Of a stretch of 64,000 bases of DNA, positions 8,055-16,872 are shown piece after piece (positions within the stretch are counted from its first letter, which is position 1; every line of letters starts with the position of its first letter). The DNA comes from Acidimicrobiales bacterium MED-G01 (GTDB lineage: Bacteria; Actinomycetota; Acidimicrobiia; Acidimicrobiales; Poriferisodalaceae), in the NCBI GenBank assembly GCA_002457435.1, contig NTLA01000010.1, forward strand, positions 1 through 64,000, given 5' to 3'. The notes below the pieces were generated by a model that did no database searches, was not told the origin of the DNA, and was given only the letters and a program-made list of their open reading frames with translations. Both the position numbers and the translations under genes were made by a program.

Positions 8055-9470
8055 GTGGAAGAACTGTGGCAGCTAAGCGCTACCGAATTGGCCCAGGGTA
8101 TAAGGGAAAAGAGTTTCTCTGTTAGCGAGGCCGTTGGTTCAGTTCTCGATCGAGTCGCCGATAAGAACTCCGATCTCAATGCCATCACCGTCGAGTTTCC
8201 CGACGAGGCCCGTGCTGCTGCCGCGGCGGCTGATGAATCTATCGCTGCCGGAGAAGATTTAGGGCCTCTGCACGGGGTACCGGTAACTATCAAAGAAAAT
8301 ATTGATGTAGGTGGTCAGGCGACCCCAAACGGAGTGCCCGCCTTCGAGGGTCTGATGGCGTCTGAGGATGCTCCGTTGGTAAAGAACCTTCTGGACGCCG
8401 GGGCAATTGTAATCGGTCGGACAAATGTCCCGGAGTTTTCGATGCGGGGAACCACGGTCAACCCATTGCGAGGCCGGACGTTCAACCCATGGGATGAAGA
8501 CGCCAGCCCGGGCGGCTCCTCAGGAGGCGGAGGCGCAGCTGCGGCTGCAGGTTTCGGTCCGCTACATCACGGAAATGACATTGGTGGTTCACTGCGGTTC
8601 CCAGCGCTGGCCAACGGGATCACGACTGTCAAGCCGACCAACAACCGAATTCCTGTATACAACTCCAGCGCTTCAGCGGAGCGTGGACCGTTATCTCAAG
8701 TGACGTCGGTTCAGGGCATCATGGCTAGAGACGCCCAGGATCTTGCCTTAGCTACAGAAGTGATGATTAGACCGGATCCGAGAGATCCATTGTGTCCGCC
8801 AATTCCTTGGCACGGATCTGGGCTAGATGACCCGATAACCATCGCCGTGACTAAAGACCCATGTGGTTACTCCATGCATGAAGGCATCGTGGATCTGATT
8901 GATCAGGCTGCCGACGCGTTGAGGGATGCCGGCTACCGCGTTGTGGAGATCGCCACTCCTTCGGTTGAAGAGCCGTTCAGAGGTTGGTTCCAAACCCTGG
9001 TAACTGAGATGGATGTGGCTCTGTGGCCTCTTGTCGTTGAATACGGCAGCGATGAAATTAAAACAACTTTTGATTACTTCTTTCGGATGGGTGAAGTACT
9101 TGAACTGGACCGCTTCATTCACGATTTCGGTGATCGGACGAGAATGATGCGGGAGTGGAACCTTTTCTTGGAGGACTACCCCCTGGTGCTGACTCCTATT
9201 TATATGAATCGGCTATACGACTGGGATTACGACCTTCAAAGTTTCGAAGCATGTAAGGATTTCCTTGAAGCCTCGACTTACTCGATGGCCATCAACTACC
9301 TGGGTTTACCGGCAGGTGTGATCGGTACCGGAATGGTCGAAGAACGGCCAGCGGCAGTTCAAATCGTCGGCCGACGCTACCGGGAAGATTTGATCTGTGA
9401 TGCTCTCGAGGCTTTGCAGCAGCGGTGCGGGCGGCTGACCGACCTTCTCTGGGCAAAAGAAGGTCTCTAG
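8055..9470 (+). CDS. Amidase signature family enzyme
   Basis: 471 aa. The Ser-cisSer-Lys machinery is intact: K80 in VTIKENID, the cis-Ser at 155/156 in ASPGGSSGGG and the nucleophile S179 in GNDIGGSLR. Such enzymes hydrolyse carboxylic amides. The sequence looks like a stand-alone amidase rather than GatA, and no gatB or gatC is nearby. GTG at 8055 has GAGGGG upstream, within the end of the preceding gene, which suggests coupling. The substrate is unknown; the neighbours suggest catabolism of an imported organic compound. Confidence 0.9.
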   Translation: MEELWQLSATELAQGIREKSFSVSEAVGSVLDRVADKNSDLNAITVEFPDEARAAAAAADESIAAGEDLGPLHGVPVTIKENIDVGGQATPNGVPAFEGLMASEDAPLVKNLLDAGAIVIGRTNVPEFSMRGTTVNPLRGRTFNPWDEDASPGGSSGGGGAAAAAGFGPLHHGNDIGGSLRFPALANGITTVKPTNNRIPVYNSSASAERGPLSQVTSVQGIMARDAQDLALATEVMIRPDPRDPLCPPIPWHGSGLDDPITIAVTKDPCGYSMHEGIVDLIDQAADALRDAGYRVVEIATPSVEEPFRGWFQTLVTEMDVALWPLVVEYGSDEIKTTFDYFFRMGEVLELDRFIHDFGDRTRMMREWNLFLEDYPLVLTPIYMNRLYDWDYDLQSFEACKDFLEASTYSMAINYLGLPAGVIGTGMVEERPAAVQIVGRRYREDLICDALEALQQRCGRLTDLLWAKEGL

Positions 9471-9515
9471 GCAGTTGCCCTTCATTCGATGACGTCGGCA
9501 AGCTAACGTTTTGTA

Positions 9516-10286
9516 ATGACATCTCTACGACTGGTTCCTCTCGAGTGTGGCTGGCTATCCACTTCAGCTTCTTCGGTGGTAGCGGGTTTGGATGGAAACG
9601 TCGAGCTACCAATACCAAGCTGGCTAATTATTCATCCCAACGGCGAAACCGCTGTTTTTGACACTGGTTTGCATCACGAATTGGTAGACGGGGTTGGAGC
9701 CAGGTATCCCCTCATGGCTCGCCAGTTTGAGTCTCGCTTCATTTCTGAAGACAAGGTTTCCGAACGTCTCGAAAAGGTTGACATCGACCCATGCGGTGTA
9801 AACAACATCATCTTTAGCCACCTGCATTTTGATCATTGTGGAGGTACTTCACTCATACCTAATGCTCGGATCATTGTTCAGAACGCAGAATGGGACTCGG
9901 CTCATCATCCCAAACTGATCGAGCATGAGGTCTACAACCCCGCTGATTTTGATCTAGGTCATGACCTGTTGAAGATTGACGGCACGCATGACGTTTTTGG
10001 GGACGGTTCCGTTATGTGTATTCCAACACCTGGCCACACAGCTGGACATCAATCGCTGAGAGTGAACTTAGAGAGCGGACCGGTCGTCTTAACCGGAGAT
10101 TGCGTTTACTGGGAGGCGGTCCTTGAAGAAATGTTATTGCCGCCATTTGGTTTCGATCACGATATGCAGTTGGCTTCAATGAGAAAGCTACGGGACTTGA
10201 GAGACGAGGGCGGGTGCAAGCTGTTGTACGGCCATGATGCGGCCCAATGGGCGGGTCTTCAAGAGTCTCCTTCGGGAATAATCTGA
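9516..10286 (+). CDS. Metallo-beta-lactamase-fold hydrolase, AHL-lactonase-like
   Basis: 256 aa. The metal-binding sequence SHLHFDHCGG (H102-x-H104-x-D106-H107) is intact, followed by TPGHTAGH (H174), TGD with D195 and YGHD near the C-terminus. Layout and length resemble the AiiA/AttM N-acyl-homoserine-lactonase branch, but many members open other lactones. A role in opening a lactone intermediate made by neighbouring enzymes is possible but unproven. It is the last gene of the plus-strand block and converges on the GNAT gene. Confidence 0.85.
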   Translation: MTSLRLVPLECGWLSTSASSVVAGLDGNVELPIPSWLIIHPNGETAVFDTGLHHELVDGVGARYPLMARQFESRFISEDKVSERLEKVDIDPCGVNNIIFSHLHFDHCGGTSLIPNARIIVQNAEWDSAHHPKLIEHEVYNPADFDLGHDLLKIDGTHDVFGDGSVMCIPTPGHTAGHQSLRVNLESGPVVLTGDCVYWEAVLEEMLLPPFGFDHDMQLASMRKLRDLRDEGGCKLLYGHDAAQWAGLQESPSGII

Positions 10287-10299
10287 ATCCGGACTTCCT

Positions 10300-10872
10300 T
10301 TATCTAGCTGTCCACCGTTGATCCGACATACGGAACAGTGCATGGCGACACGAACTCTCGTTCAAATCAAGATTTGGGTGATCGAAGTCTTCGTTTTCAT
10401 CGCGCGTCATCCCTAAACGGTGCATCACTGCCATGGAGCGAGAGTTGGATAATGAGGTAAACGAAAGGACTTCGCTAAGTCGCAGAACGTTGAACGCATA
10501 TTCAAGGACCTGTGTTGCTGCCTCTGTTGCGTACCCGAAGCCCCAATGTGCTCGAGAGAGTCGCCATCCGATCTCCACACACGGGGTGAACGATGCTTCC
10601 CAGACCGGGACTGAAAGACCAACGAAACCGATAAAAGAAGTTTTGTCACCTCGGGCATCGTCGCAAATCTCGACGGCCCAAAACCCATAATCTCTCTCTT
10701 CTAAACCAAGTTGAATCACCTCCGCTAACAAGTCACTTCGATCGGAACTCAAAGTTGGGGACTCGTGCTCCATAACTTGAGGGTCGGCACTCATAGCGGC
10801 GAAAGGTTCTCTATCTTCTGGACGCCAATGCCTGAGCAGCAACCGTGATGATCGAAGCTCCGGTGCTGCCAC
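10300..10872 (-). CDS. GNAT family N-acetyltransferase (RimJ/RimL-like)
   Basis: 190 aa. The N-terminal RSSRLLLRHWRPEDREPFAAM and the acetyl-CoA region IGWRLSRAHWGFGYATEAA are typical of RimJ/RimL-type acetyltransferases, which acetylate protein N-termini or small amines. The NSRSMAVMHRLGM stretch is the usual late helix. The target is unknown. The GTG start shares its first base with the stop of the upstream amidohydrolase (TAGTG), so the two are co-translated. Confidence 0.85.
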   Translation of the reverse strand: MAAPELRSSRLLLRHWRPEDREPFAAMSADPQVMEHESPTLSSDRSDLLAEVIQLGLEERDYGFWAVEICDDARGDKTSFIGFVGLSVPVWEASFTPCVEIGWRLSRAHWGFGYATEAATQVLEYAFNVLRLSEVLSFTSLSNSRSMAVMHRLGMTRDENEDFDHPNLDLNESSCRHALFRMSDQRWTAR

Positions 10873-11882
10873 TACCGAGTGTTCAGCCGATAAAAGCGAC
10901 GGGCAGACCCGGAGAACAGATCAACACGTTCTGAGGTACTCCACCCCGCGTCATCAGCGATGCGTTGAAAAGCATTAAATAAGACGGTGTAAGAGCAGCC
11001 CTGCTTATCGACAGGGAAGTTGCTCTCGAACATGCACCTTTCGGGCCCGAATGTGTCCACGCAATGCCGTATGTCTTCACTCCACAAATCAGCTACATGT
11101 TCAGATGTTGGAGCCGCAGGTAGGCGGTTCAATCCGACGCCGTAGATACTCATACCGATCCCACCTATCTTGACCATGACCTGTTCGTGCTCAGCCAATG
11201 ATTCGAGTGCTGGTCGTAAAGTCGCGCGAACCTGGTCTCGCTCGCCTGCGTATGGTCCAATACCCAGAGGGCCGCCTAGGTGGTCCAAAACAACTGGAGT
11301 TCCTGGGACCGCTGCTACCAGGTCAACCAACTCTTCAACCTGAGGGTGAAACATCCACGCGTCAAAACTGAACCCCATTTCGCCTAGCTTGGCGAAACCG
11401 TCGCGAAAGTTGTCGTGACTGAGTAATCCAGGTGGAGGCTTAGTGTGTGATTCCCGAATTTGGTCACTGCTGTCCCACGCGCTGGCGTGACGGATGCCTC
11501 GAAATTTCCCTCCACCTTCTGCGTCCTGGGCAGCTAGGACCTCTTCTACGGAGTTTCCTCTCGTCAAGTCAGCAAATCCTACAATTCCTGCTATTTCCGC
11601 ACCATCAGTGGCCTCTGAAAGCTCGGCTTGTTGCCGAACGAATTCAATTTCTCCTACCGGCCAGAGATGTTCCGGCCCGCTGGTTCGGTATTCAGCGCCA
11701 CATTCCACGAAAACCGTCTGCACGACATTGTGGCCGGAGCCGGTGTCGACGTGCAGTTCGGGAAGTAGATAAGTCCCGGTGGGAAAGTCCCATAAATGAT
11801 GATGAGGGTCAACGATCTCTTCTAGTGGATCAATTGCTTCCTCAACGGTGCTCGACAACCAGTCACTTTTATCCATTGCCAT
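10872..11882 (-). CDS. Amidohydrolase family protein (lactonase-like TIM barrel)
   Basis: 336 aa. The N-terminal metal motif VDPHHHLWD and the terminal FESNFPVD strand mark the branch of Amidohydro_2 that includes L-fuconolactonase and 2-pyrone-4,6-dicarboxylate lactonase. Between them are a KFRGIRH strand, VLDHLGG and VKIGG, the expected barrel strands. The substrate cannot be read from sequence. It is a second amidohydrolase in this cassette, distinct from the one at 5522-6679. It follows the phosphoesterase gene by 46 bp on the same strand. Confidence 0.87.
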   Translation of the reverse strand: MAMDKSDWLSSTVEEAIDPLEEIVDPHHHLWDFPTGTYLLPELHVDTGSGHNVVQTVFVECGAEYRTSGPEHLWPVGEIEFVRQQAELSEATDGAEIAGIVGFADLTRGNSVEEVLAAQDAEGGGKFRGIRHASAWDSSDQIRESHTKPPPGLLSHDNFRDGFAKLGEMGFSFDAWMFHPQVEELVDLVAAVPGTPVVLDHLGGPLGIGPYAGERDQVRATLRPALESLAEHEQVMVKIGGIGMSIYGVGLNRLPAAPTSEHVADLWSEDIRHCVDTFGPERCMFESNFPVDKQGCSYTVLFNAFQRIADDAGWSTSERVDLFSGSARRFYRLNTR

Positions 11883-11928
11883 GTCTTTCCTTTAGCGCAA
11901 TTTGAATAACTAAGAAGCTAGTCAAGCT

Positions 11929-12507
11929 TTACCAAGGCCGCCCCCACGTGTCCCAGTCGAAGGGTTCGATACCGTCTTCACTGAGTCTCCAAATCGATGC
12001 TTCTGCTATTCCATTTCGGATGTCGAGAAACCCGATAGTTCCCATCTGAACAGACAAGTTGTGAGGAAAGGTCGGTGATCCGGGGTTGACACATAAGACG
12101 TCGTGAACAGTCGTTATGTGTTCAACATGGGTATCCCCGTATATGACGACGTCGAGTTTCGAGCCGTCAAAGTGTCTGTCGATAGCATCAAGAACTCCAT
12201 ATGAGGGCAACTCTGGAATCGGCATGTGGTGAGTTAAACCAATCTTGAGACCCTCAAAATCATGGATCCAAGATGCCGCTAGTCGCGAGTGTTCCGGCTG
12301 CACTTGACGCCCTGAAGAACCATCATCGCCGTTACCCCGTGCGGCCCATGTCGGCGCTATCTGGCTGAGCTTTTCGATCACCGAAATTTCGTATATGTCT
12401 CCAGCGTGGAGGATGGCATCGCAGCCTTCAAAAGCTTCGTACGCCTGTGGCCAGAGCTCCGGACCTGCTTCGGGGATGTGGGTATCTGAGATTAAGCCGA
12501 TTCGCAT
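11929..12507 (-). CDS. Metallophosphoesterase, YfcE/MJ0936 family
   Basis: 192 aa. The five calcineurin-like metal motifs are present: LISDTHIP at the N-terminus, LHAGD, GNGDD, THHMP and YGDTHVEH. The family hydrolyses phosphodiesters with a dinuclear metal site; the natural substrate is usually unknown. I start it at ATG 12507, preceded by AAGGAT about 7 nt upstream. A longer frame would run into the end of rsmB without family similarity. It begins 10 bp after the rsmB stop, so it is probably the next gene of the def-fmt-rsmB operon. Confidence 0.88.
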   Translation of the reverse strand: MRIGLISDTHIPEAGPELWPQAYEAFEGCDAILHAGDIYEISVIEKLSQIAPTWAARGNGDDGSSGRQVQPEHSRLAASWIHDFEGLKIGLTHHMPIPELPSYGVLDAIDRHFDGSKLDVVIYGDTHVEHITTVHDVLCVNPGSPTFPHNLSVQMGTIGFLDIRNGIAEASIWRLSEDGIEPFDWDTWGRPW

Positions 12508-12517
12508 TAATTCATCC

Positions 12518-13645
12518 TTATTCTTCGCGCTGCCATTGGAATACAGCCATTCCGTCCGTTTGGTGATCATGAGGCAAAACCAGGCCTCCGTCGCAATGCG
12601 TTCTCCAATGTCTTCCTTGTAATTCGACGCTTTTTAATTCTTGGTGCCGTTCATGAAAGGCTTGGGCTACATCGCAGGTTTCTTCTTGAGTGACGGTGCA
12701 CACGCTGTAAGTGAGGACACCGTGCGGTCGCAATATTCGTAGGGCTTCTTCTAGTAATGCGTTTTGGGTGCCGGTGAGTCGAGTAATCGCTTCTTGAGAG
12801 ATATGCCAGCGCGCATCGCTTCGTCGGCCAAGGGCTCCGAGCCCACTACAAGGGGCATCAACTAGGACTGCATGGGCCAAGTGGTCATTGAAGCCGGTAT
12901 TCGTGCCGTCACTGACCACAACCTTTATTTCTGGACGGTAGTTGTCGGCGACTTCTCTGAGTGCGGTGGCCCTTGCCGGATCAATTTCATTTGCCCAAAT
13001 CTCTGACCACGCGGCTCCACAAGCTGTCGCCTTTCCTCCAGGGGCAGCGCATAGGTCTACGATTGTTCCTCCGTCGGGTGATGCATCGTCAACAGCTTCA
13101 CTGACCCAACGAGATGCTTGGCCTTGGACATACCCATCAGGCCTGGGCGATGGCCGTTCTGGTGTATTCATTGAGATGAGTGAAGCTCGTCCTTCTGGAC
13201 CCCATGTCTCTAAGAACAGGTTCCAAATCCAGTCGGGGTAGCTGAATTGCGTAGCTTCGCTAGGCCATTGGGGATCAATATCCGCTACTTTGCGCAGAAC
13301 GGCGTTAACTAGACCCTTGGCTCTTCGAGGTGCTGCTGCGACGGTGTCATTCACGGCTGCGTGTGCTGGAGTGCGGAGATAGTGGAGTTGGTAGGCACCC
13401 ATACGAACTGCCGATGAGACGTCGGGGTCTAGTTTTCTAGTTATAAAAGGTCGGAGAAGGTGATCTACAGCGCGTCGCATCCGGGTGGTTCCCTGCACTA
13501 ATTCGGTGACGAAAGCCCTATCTCTTTCACTCAACCCTCTCCCTTGGTCGCCGAGGAAAGCTGCGAGAACGGCGTTGGCTCTTGACCCGGTATGTATTTC
13601 CGTTAGAGCCTGAAGAGCTACTTGGCGGCTTGTTGGACTTCTCAC
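12518..13645 (-). CDS. rsmB: 16S rRNA (cytosine-C5) methyltransferase RsmB
   Basis: 375 aa; the E. coli enzyme has 429. The N-terminal ~130 residues are the NusB-like RNA-binding domain (RDRAFVTELVQGTTRMRRAVD). The SAM-binding motif is DLCAAPGGK at 197-205. The helper cysteine is C266 in DAPCSGLGALGRR and the nucleophile is C316 in TYSVCT. It methylates C967 of 16S rRNA in E. coli. The region between the NusB-like and catalytic domains is cut to about 20 residues (158-178), so most of the usual RRM-like N1 subdomain is missing. It overlaps fmt by 4 bases. Confidence 0.93.
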   Translation of the reverse strand: MRSPTSRQVALQALTEIHTGSRANAVLAAFLGDQGRGLSERDRAFVTELVQGTTRMRRAVDHLLRPFITRKLDPDVSSAVRMGAYQLHYLRTPAHAAVNDTVAAAPRRAKGLVNAVLRKVADIDPQWPSEATQFSYPDWIWNLFLETWGPEGRASLISMNTPERPSPRPDGYVQGQASRWVSEAVDDASPDGGTIVDLCAAPGGKATACGAAWSEIWANEIDPARATALREVADNYRPEIKVVVSDGTNTGFNDHLAHAVLVDAPCSGLGALGRRSDARWHISQEAITRLTGTQNALLEEALRILRPHGVLTYSVCTVTQEETCDVAQAFHERHQELKSVELQGRHWRTHCDGGLVLPHDHQTDGMAVFQWQREE

Positions 13646-14535
13646 GTCCCTAATCGCGCTTTTGTGCCCAAGTGGGCGCCATTAATCCATGCGTCAGCAT
13701 CCATGCGTGATTTTCCCTCTGGTTGCACAATTAACAGCTGCAATGAGTCTTTGCTGGTCCCAACCAAATCGTGATTCAAGACTCCTGGTTCGCCTTCGCC
13801 GCTGACGACGCGTGTTCGGTGAATTTTTAGGAGTGAGGACTCATTGGTCGTCCAGGCTCCGCCTACTCGTACTACTCGATCGAGCTCGACGGCTGAAAGT
13901 TCCCAATCAAGATTTAGGTCAGATCTGTGAATTTTGTTTGCTGTTGTTGCTTCTCCCATCTGTGGTACAGGATCCGTCAGCCCTTCCTGAATCGAGGCAA
14001 CAAGTTCTTCGGCTCCTAGCTTCGCTAACTGTTCGCTTAGCTCTTGCGCTGTTGTGTGCTCAGTGATTTCTGTTTCTCGTCGTCGATAAACAGGGCCTGT
14101 GTCTAACTCTGGTTCGAGGCCCATAACGCAAACTCCTGTTGTCGTATCACCAGCTAGGATCGCGCGCTCAACTGGTGCAGCTCCGCGCCAACGCGGCAGT
14201 AGAGAAAAATGAAGATTGATCATCGGTAGTTGGGCTAGAACTGTTCGGTCGATGATGCGGCCGTAGGCGACGACTACGCCACAGTCTGCGTCAACCGACA
14301 ACGCGTCTGTCACCTCTTCTGATACTGGTATTCCGAGTTTTGTGGCTACTGCCTTGACTGGCGTAGCCGTTGGCGCCGCCCTCCTGCTTCGCCGGCGATC
14401 GGGCATCGAAATCACTAAGGGGACTTCAAACCCGGCGTCTAGTAATGCACGCAACGCTGGTACCGCCGTGTCGGGGCTGCCGAAAAACACCAAAGAACGC
14501 GGGTGTTCAGGGGGCCGAGGCAAGCTATTAGTCAC
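13642..14535 (-). CDS. fmt: Methionyl-tRNA formyltransferase
   Basis: 297 aa. It formylates initiator Met-tRNA using 10-formyltetrahydrofolate. The catalytic residues are N107 and H109 in INLHFSLLP and D145 in ELDTGPVY. The N-terminus has LVFFGSPDTAVPALRALL, and the C-terminal tRNA-binding domain starts near residue 200. It sits between def and rsmB with 4-base overlaps on both sides, the common def-fmt-rsmB order. Confidence 0.96.
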   Translation of the reverse strand: MTNSLPRPPEHPRSLVFFGSPDTAVPALRALLDAGFEVPLVISMPDRRRSRRAAPTATPVKAVATKLGIPVSEEVTDALSVDADCGVVVAYGRIIDRTVLAQLPMINLHFSLLPRWRGAAPVERAILAGDTTTGVCVMGLEPELDTGPVYRRRETEITEHTTAQELSEQLAKLGAEELVASIQEGLTDPVPQMGEATTANKIHRSDLNLDWELSAVELDRVVRVGGAWTTNESSLLKIHRTRVVSGEGEPGVLNHDLVGTSKDSLQLLIVQPEGKSRMDADAWINGAHLGTKARLGT

Positions 14536-15059
14536 GGCAGTGTTAGGTCATCCGAAGACGCTGGAAGAACAGCAGGTGAGTTTTGGATTTCACGCCACCG
14601 GCGAAGGGCAGCCTTTCGTTGATCACGTTCAAGATGGTCAAGGAGAAGGACCCCGTCAAGGTGATCGAGTTCATGCTGGAACAATCGTGCCAACAACTCA
14701 TCAGCCTCAATCGAAACCTCGTTTCCATTCAGGTCTCGTCCCACTAGGTGAACTTCCTTGGGGCGAATAATCTCGAAAGACAATCCTGGAACGGAGAGGC
14801 ACCCTTCCTCAAACGCCCACTCGCCATCAGTATCGACAATTTCGGGATTTACAAGAGTCTGTGGACCTTCACCTATGTCGTAAACGAAGAGCCGCTTTTG
14901 AATTCCTACTTGCGGGGCTGCTAGTCCGATCCCTTCTGCCTGGTACATCGCTGGAACCATGTCATCGACCATCTGAACAATTCGCCCATCGATATTGTCG
15001 ATTGATTTTGCTTCTTGTCGTAGGACAGGGTCGCCCATCACGCGTATCTGATAACTCAT
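14532..15059 (-). CDS. def: Peptide deformylase
   Basis: 175 aa. It removes the formyl group from nascent proteins. All three metal-site motifs are intact: GIGLAAPQVG, EGCLSVPG and HELDH. ATG at 15059 (MSYQIRVMGDPVLR) gives the family N-terminus and has AGGA about 6 nt upstream; the ten-codon upstream extension is not conserved. It lies 30 bp after priA and overlaps fmt by 4 bases. Confidence 0.96.
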   Translation of the reverse strand: MSYQIRVMGDPVLRQEAKSIDNIDGRIVQMVDDMVPAMYQAEGIGLAAPQVGIQKRLFVYDIGEGPQTLVNPEIVDTDGEWAFEEGCLSVPGLSFEIIRPKEVHLVGRDLNGNEVSIEADELLARLFQHELDHLDGVLLLDHLERDQRKAALRRWREIQNSPAVLPASSDDLTLP

Positions 15060-15089
15060 GGTGATTCCTAGGGTACCGGTGTCAACCAA

Positions 15090-16823
15090 TCAGGCTCTCA
15101 GTGGGTTGATTTCGATCCTCAATCTCCCTGTTGGCCGTTCGATGTCGCCAAGTACGTCAACCATGTGTTGACGGTCGTTGCTCCGGATTCGCCATCGTTC
15201 ATTATTCGAATTCATTATTTCAATCCCGTCGGGGTTCCCGACGCGGTGAATAAATTCCTCGGCTGCAGAGCCAGAGACGATAGCCCAGTGAGCTTCGGGT
15301 GGTTGCTGGAGTTGTCTGCGCATCTCTAGTTCCGCTCGAGCTAAAGAACCAGGGTCAGCGTTGACGGCGGCCTGAAGAACCGGATGCTGAGGCATCCTGG
15401 TTTGAATCAGAATACGACCACCATTTTCTCTTCTGCCCACTAGGCGGGCAGCCTGAGCAAGCAGCGACATCGCTTCTTCTGCGGCTCGGTATCGGGGTGC
15501 TAGGACCTCTTGATCAAAGTCCAAAAACGCCACGAGGTCAGCTTCGTCAACTCGATGGAAAACCGCTTCGGTACCCACGTAGAGATCTGCGTCCGTCGGC
15601 AGACTTTCAGTTGAGGAATCGACTTCTGTCACCGGTCGACGGGCGATATGTGCCAATTCTTCGGTAACCCCTGTAACTCCGAGTTTCACGCGACGAAATT
15701 TTGTGGACGAGCAGAACGCGCAGACCGCTGGTCGGTCGTCGCCGTCAACGGGGTGAACCAGACGCTCACCATCAAGACCTAAAGCTTTTCCCGATTCTTC
15801 GGATCTCGCCAACTCACCGCATTGGTCGCAATAGGCGAATCGGGCCCGTCCCTTGCGGTTCAGAACACACACGACTCTGCGGTGGTTTTGAATGGAACGC
15901 GAGAGTTGGTCAGAGCACCAAGACCCGGCCTTCGGGGTTTCATTTCTTAGATCGACTAACTCAATGATCGGCCACCCGGCTCGTTCTGTTGCGCGGTCTG
16001 TAGTCAGTAACGGGGCACCACATGTAAGTGCTTCAAGCGAAGGTGTAGGAGATGCTATTACCCACCTAGCTCCATCTCGTCTGGCTCGTTCCAGGGCGAT
16101 GTCGCGAGCATGCCATGTCGGCGCAGATTCTTGTTGATAGGCCTCATCATGTTCATCTAAAACCAGAACTGCTTCTATCGGACTGATGGGTGCCCATGCT
16201 GCAGATCGGGTGCCGATTGTTACTGCCCCGCCTGCGGAGGCTCGCCAGTCTCGCGGAAAAAGCGCTACCTCTATCCCTGCTCTCTTCATGGCTACCGCAA
16301 GCCGTTGTGCCCGAGCAAGGGTGGGAGTGAGAATTAACGCCCGACCCTGTGAGGCTGCCGCCAAAGCTATTGAGACATCATCGCTAGTTGGCGATGTTCG
16401 CACTACGGCCCCACCTCGCCTAAAGGCTTCCTCAGCTAAATTATTGGTCGCATAATTTGGCTTTTGTTGTTTCTTTTTTTCGGGGATAGAAGAGACAACG
16501 CGGTCGTGTGTCGCTGTTCGTAGAAAGTGGACCCGACTACCCAACCAATGTCCACTGGCCCAATTGGCCAAATCCACCAAGGACGAAGGGGGACCATAAC
16601 TACTGACTTTCTTTACTTCGCTTAAGGTAAGACCTTCTTGCGGATGTACATCTAACGCAGTTATCCATCCTCTGACTCTTCGGCCTCGTAGATCGACTCG
16701 TACGACGCTGCCAATCTTGACGTCAGAGCAATCCGAGGATTCAACGACGCTGTCACCAAGCAGATAGTCGAATTCTCTATCTACGGCGGGTTCATCTGGG
16801 AGAACTCGAACTACTCGTGACAC
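15090..16823 (-). CDS. priA: Primosomal protein PriA, helicase-degenerate actinobacterial form
   Basis: 577 aa, shorter than E. coli PriA (732). The N-terminal DNA-binding region starts VVRVLPDEPAVDREFDYLL. The Walker A position reads RTSPTSDDV with no GKT, while a relic of the DEAH box remains as VLVLDEHDEAYQQE. Only two CxxC pairs (CDQC, CAFC) remain of the usual eight zinc cysteines. Actinobacterial PriA proteins are known to lack helicase motifs and are annotated as probably lacking helicase activity, so this one most likely acts only as a fork-binding or loading factor. It lies between metK and def, a typical actinobacterial position. Confidence 0.88.
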   Translation of the reverse strand: MSRVVRVLPDEPAVDREFDYLLGDSVVESSDCSDVKIGSVVRVDLRGRRVRGWITALDVHPQEGLTLSEVKKVSSYGPPSSLVDLANWASGHWLGSRVHFLRTATHDRVVSSIPEKKKQQKPNYATNNLAEEAFRRGGAVVRTSPTSDDVSIALAAASQGRALILTPTLARAQRLAVAMKRAGIEVALFPRDWRASAGGAVTIGTRSAAWAPISPIEAVLVLDEHDEAYQQESAPTWHARDIALERARRDGARWVIASPTPSLEALTCGAPLLTTDRATERAGWPIIELVDLRNETPKAGSWCSDQLSRSIQNHRRVVCVLNRKGRARFAYCDQCGELARSEESGKALGLDGERLVHPVDGDDRPAVCAFCSSTKFRRVKLGVTGVTEELAHIARRPVTEVDSSTESLPTDADLYVGTEAVFHRVDEADLVAFLDFDQEVLAPRYRAAEEAMSLLAQAARLVGRRENGGRILIQTRMPQHPVLQAAVNADPGSLARAELEMRRQLQQPPEAHWAIVSGSAAEEFIHRVGNPDGIEIMNSNNERWRIRSNDRQHMVDVLGDIERPTGRLRIEINPLRA

Positions 16824-16872
16824 GAGGTCATTTTGGTTGATGGGTGGGACTTCGACGAGTCACGTAAAGGAT

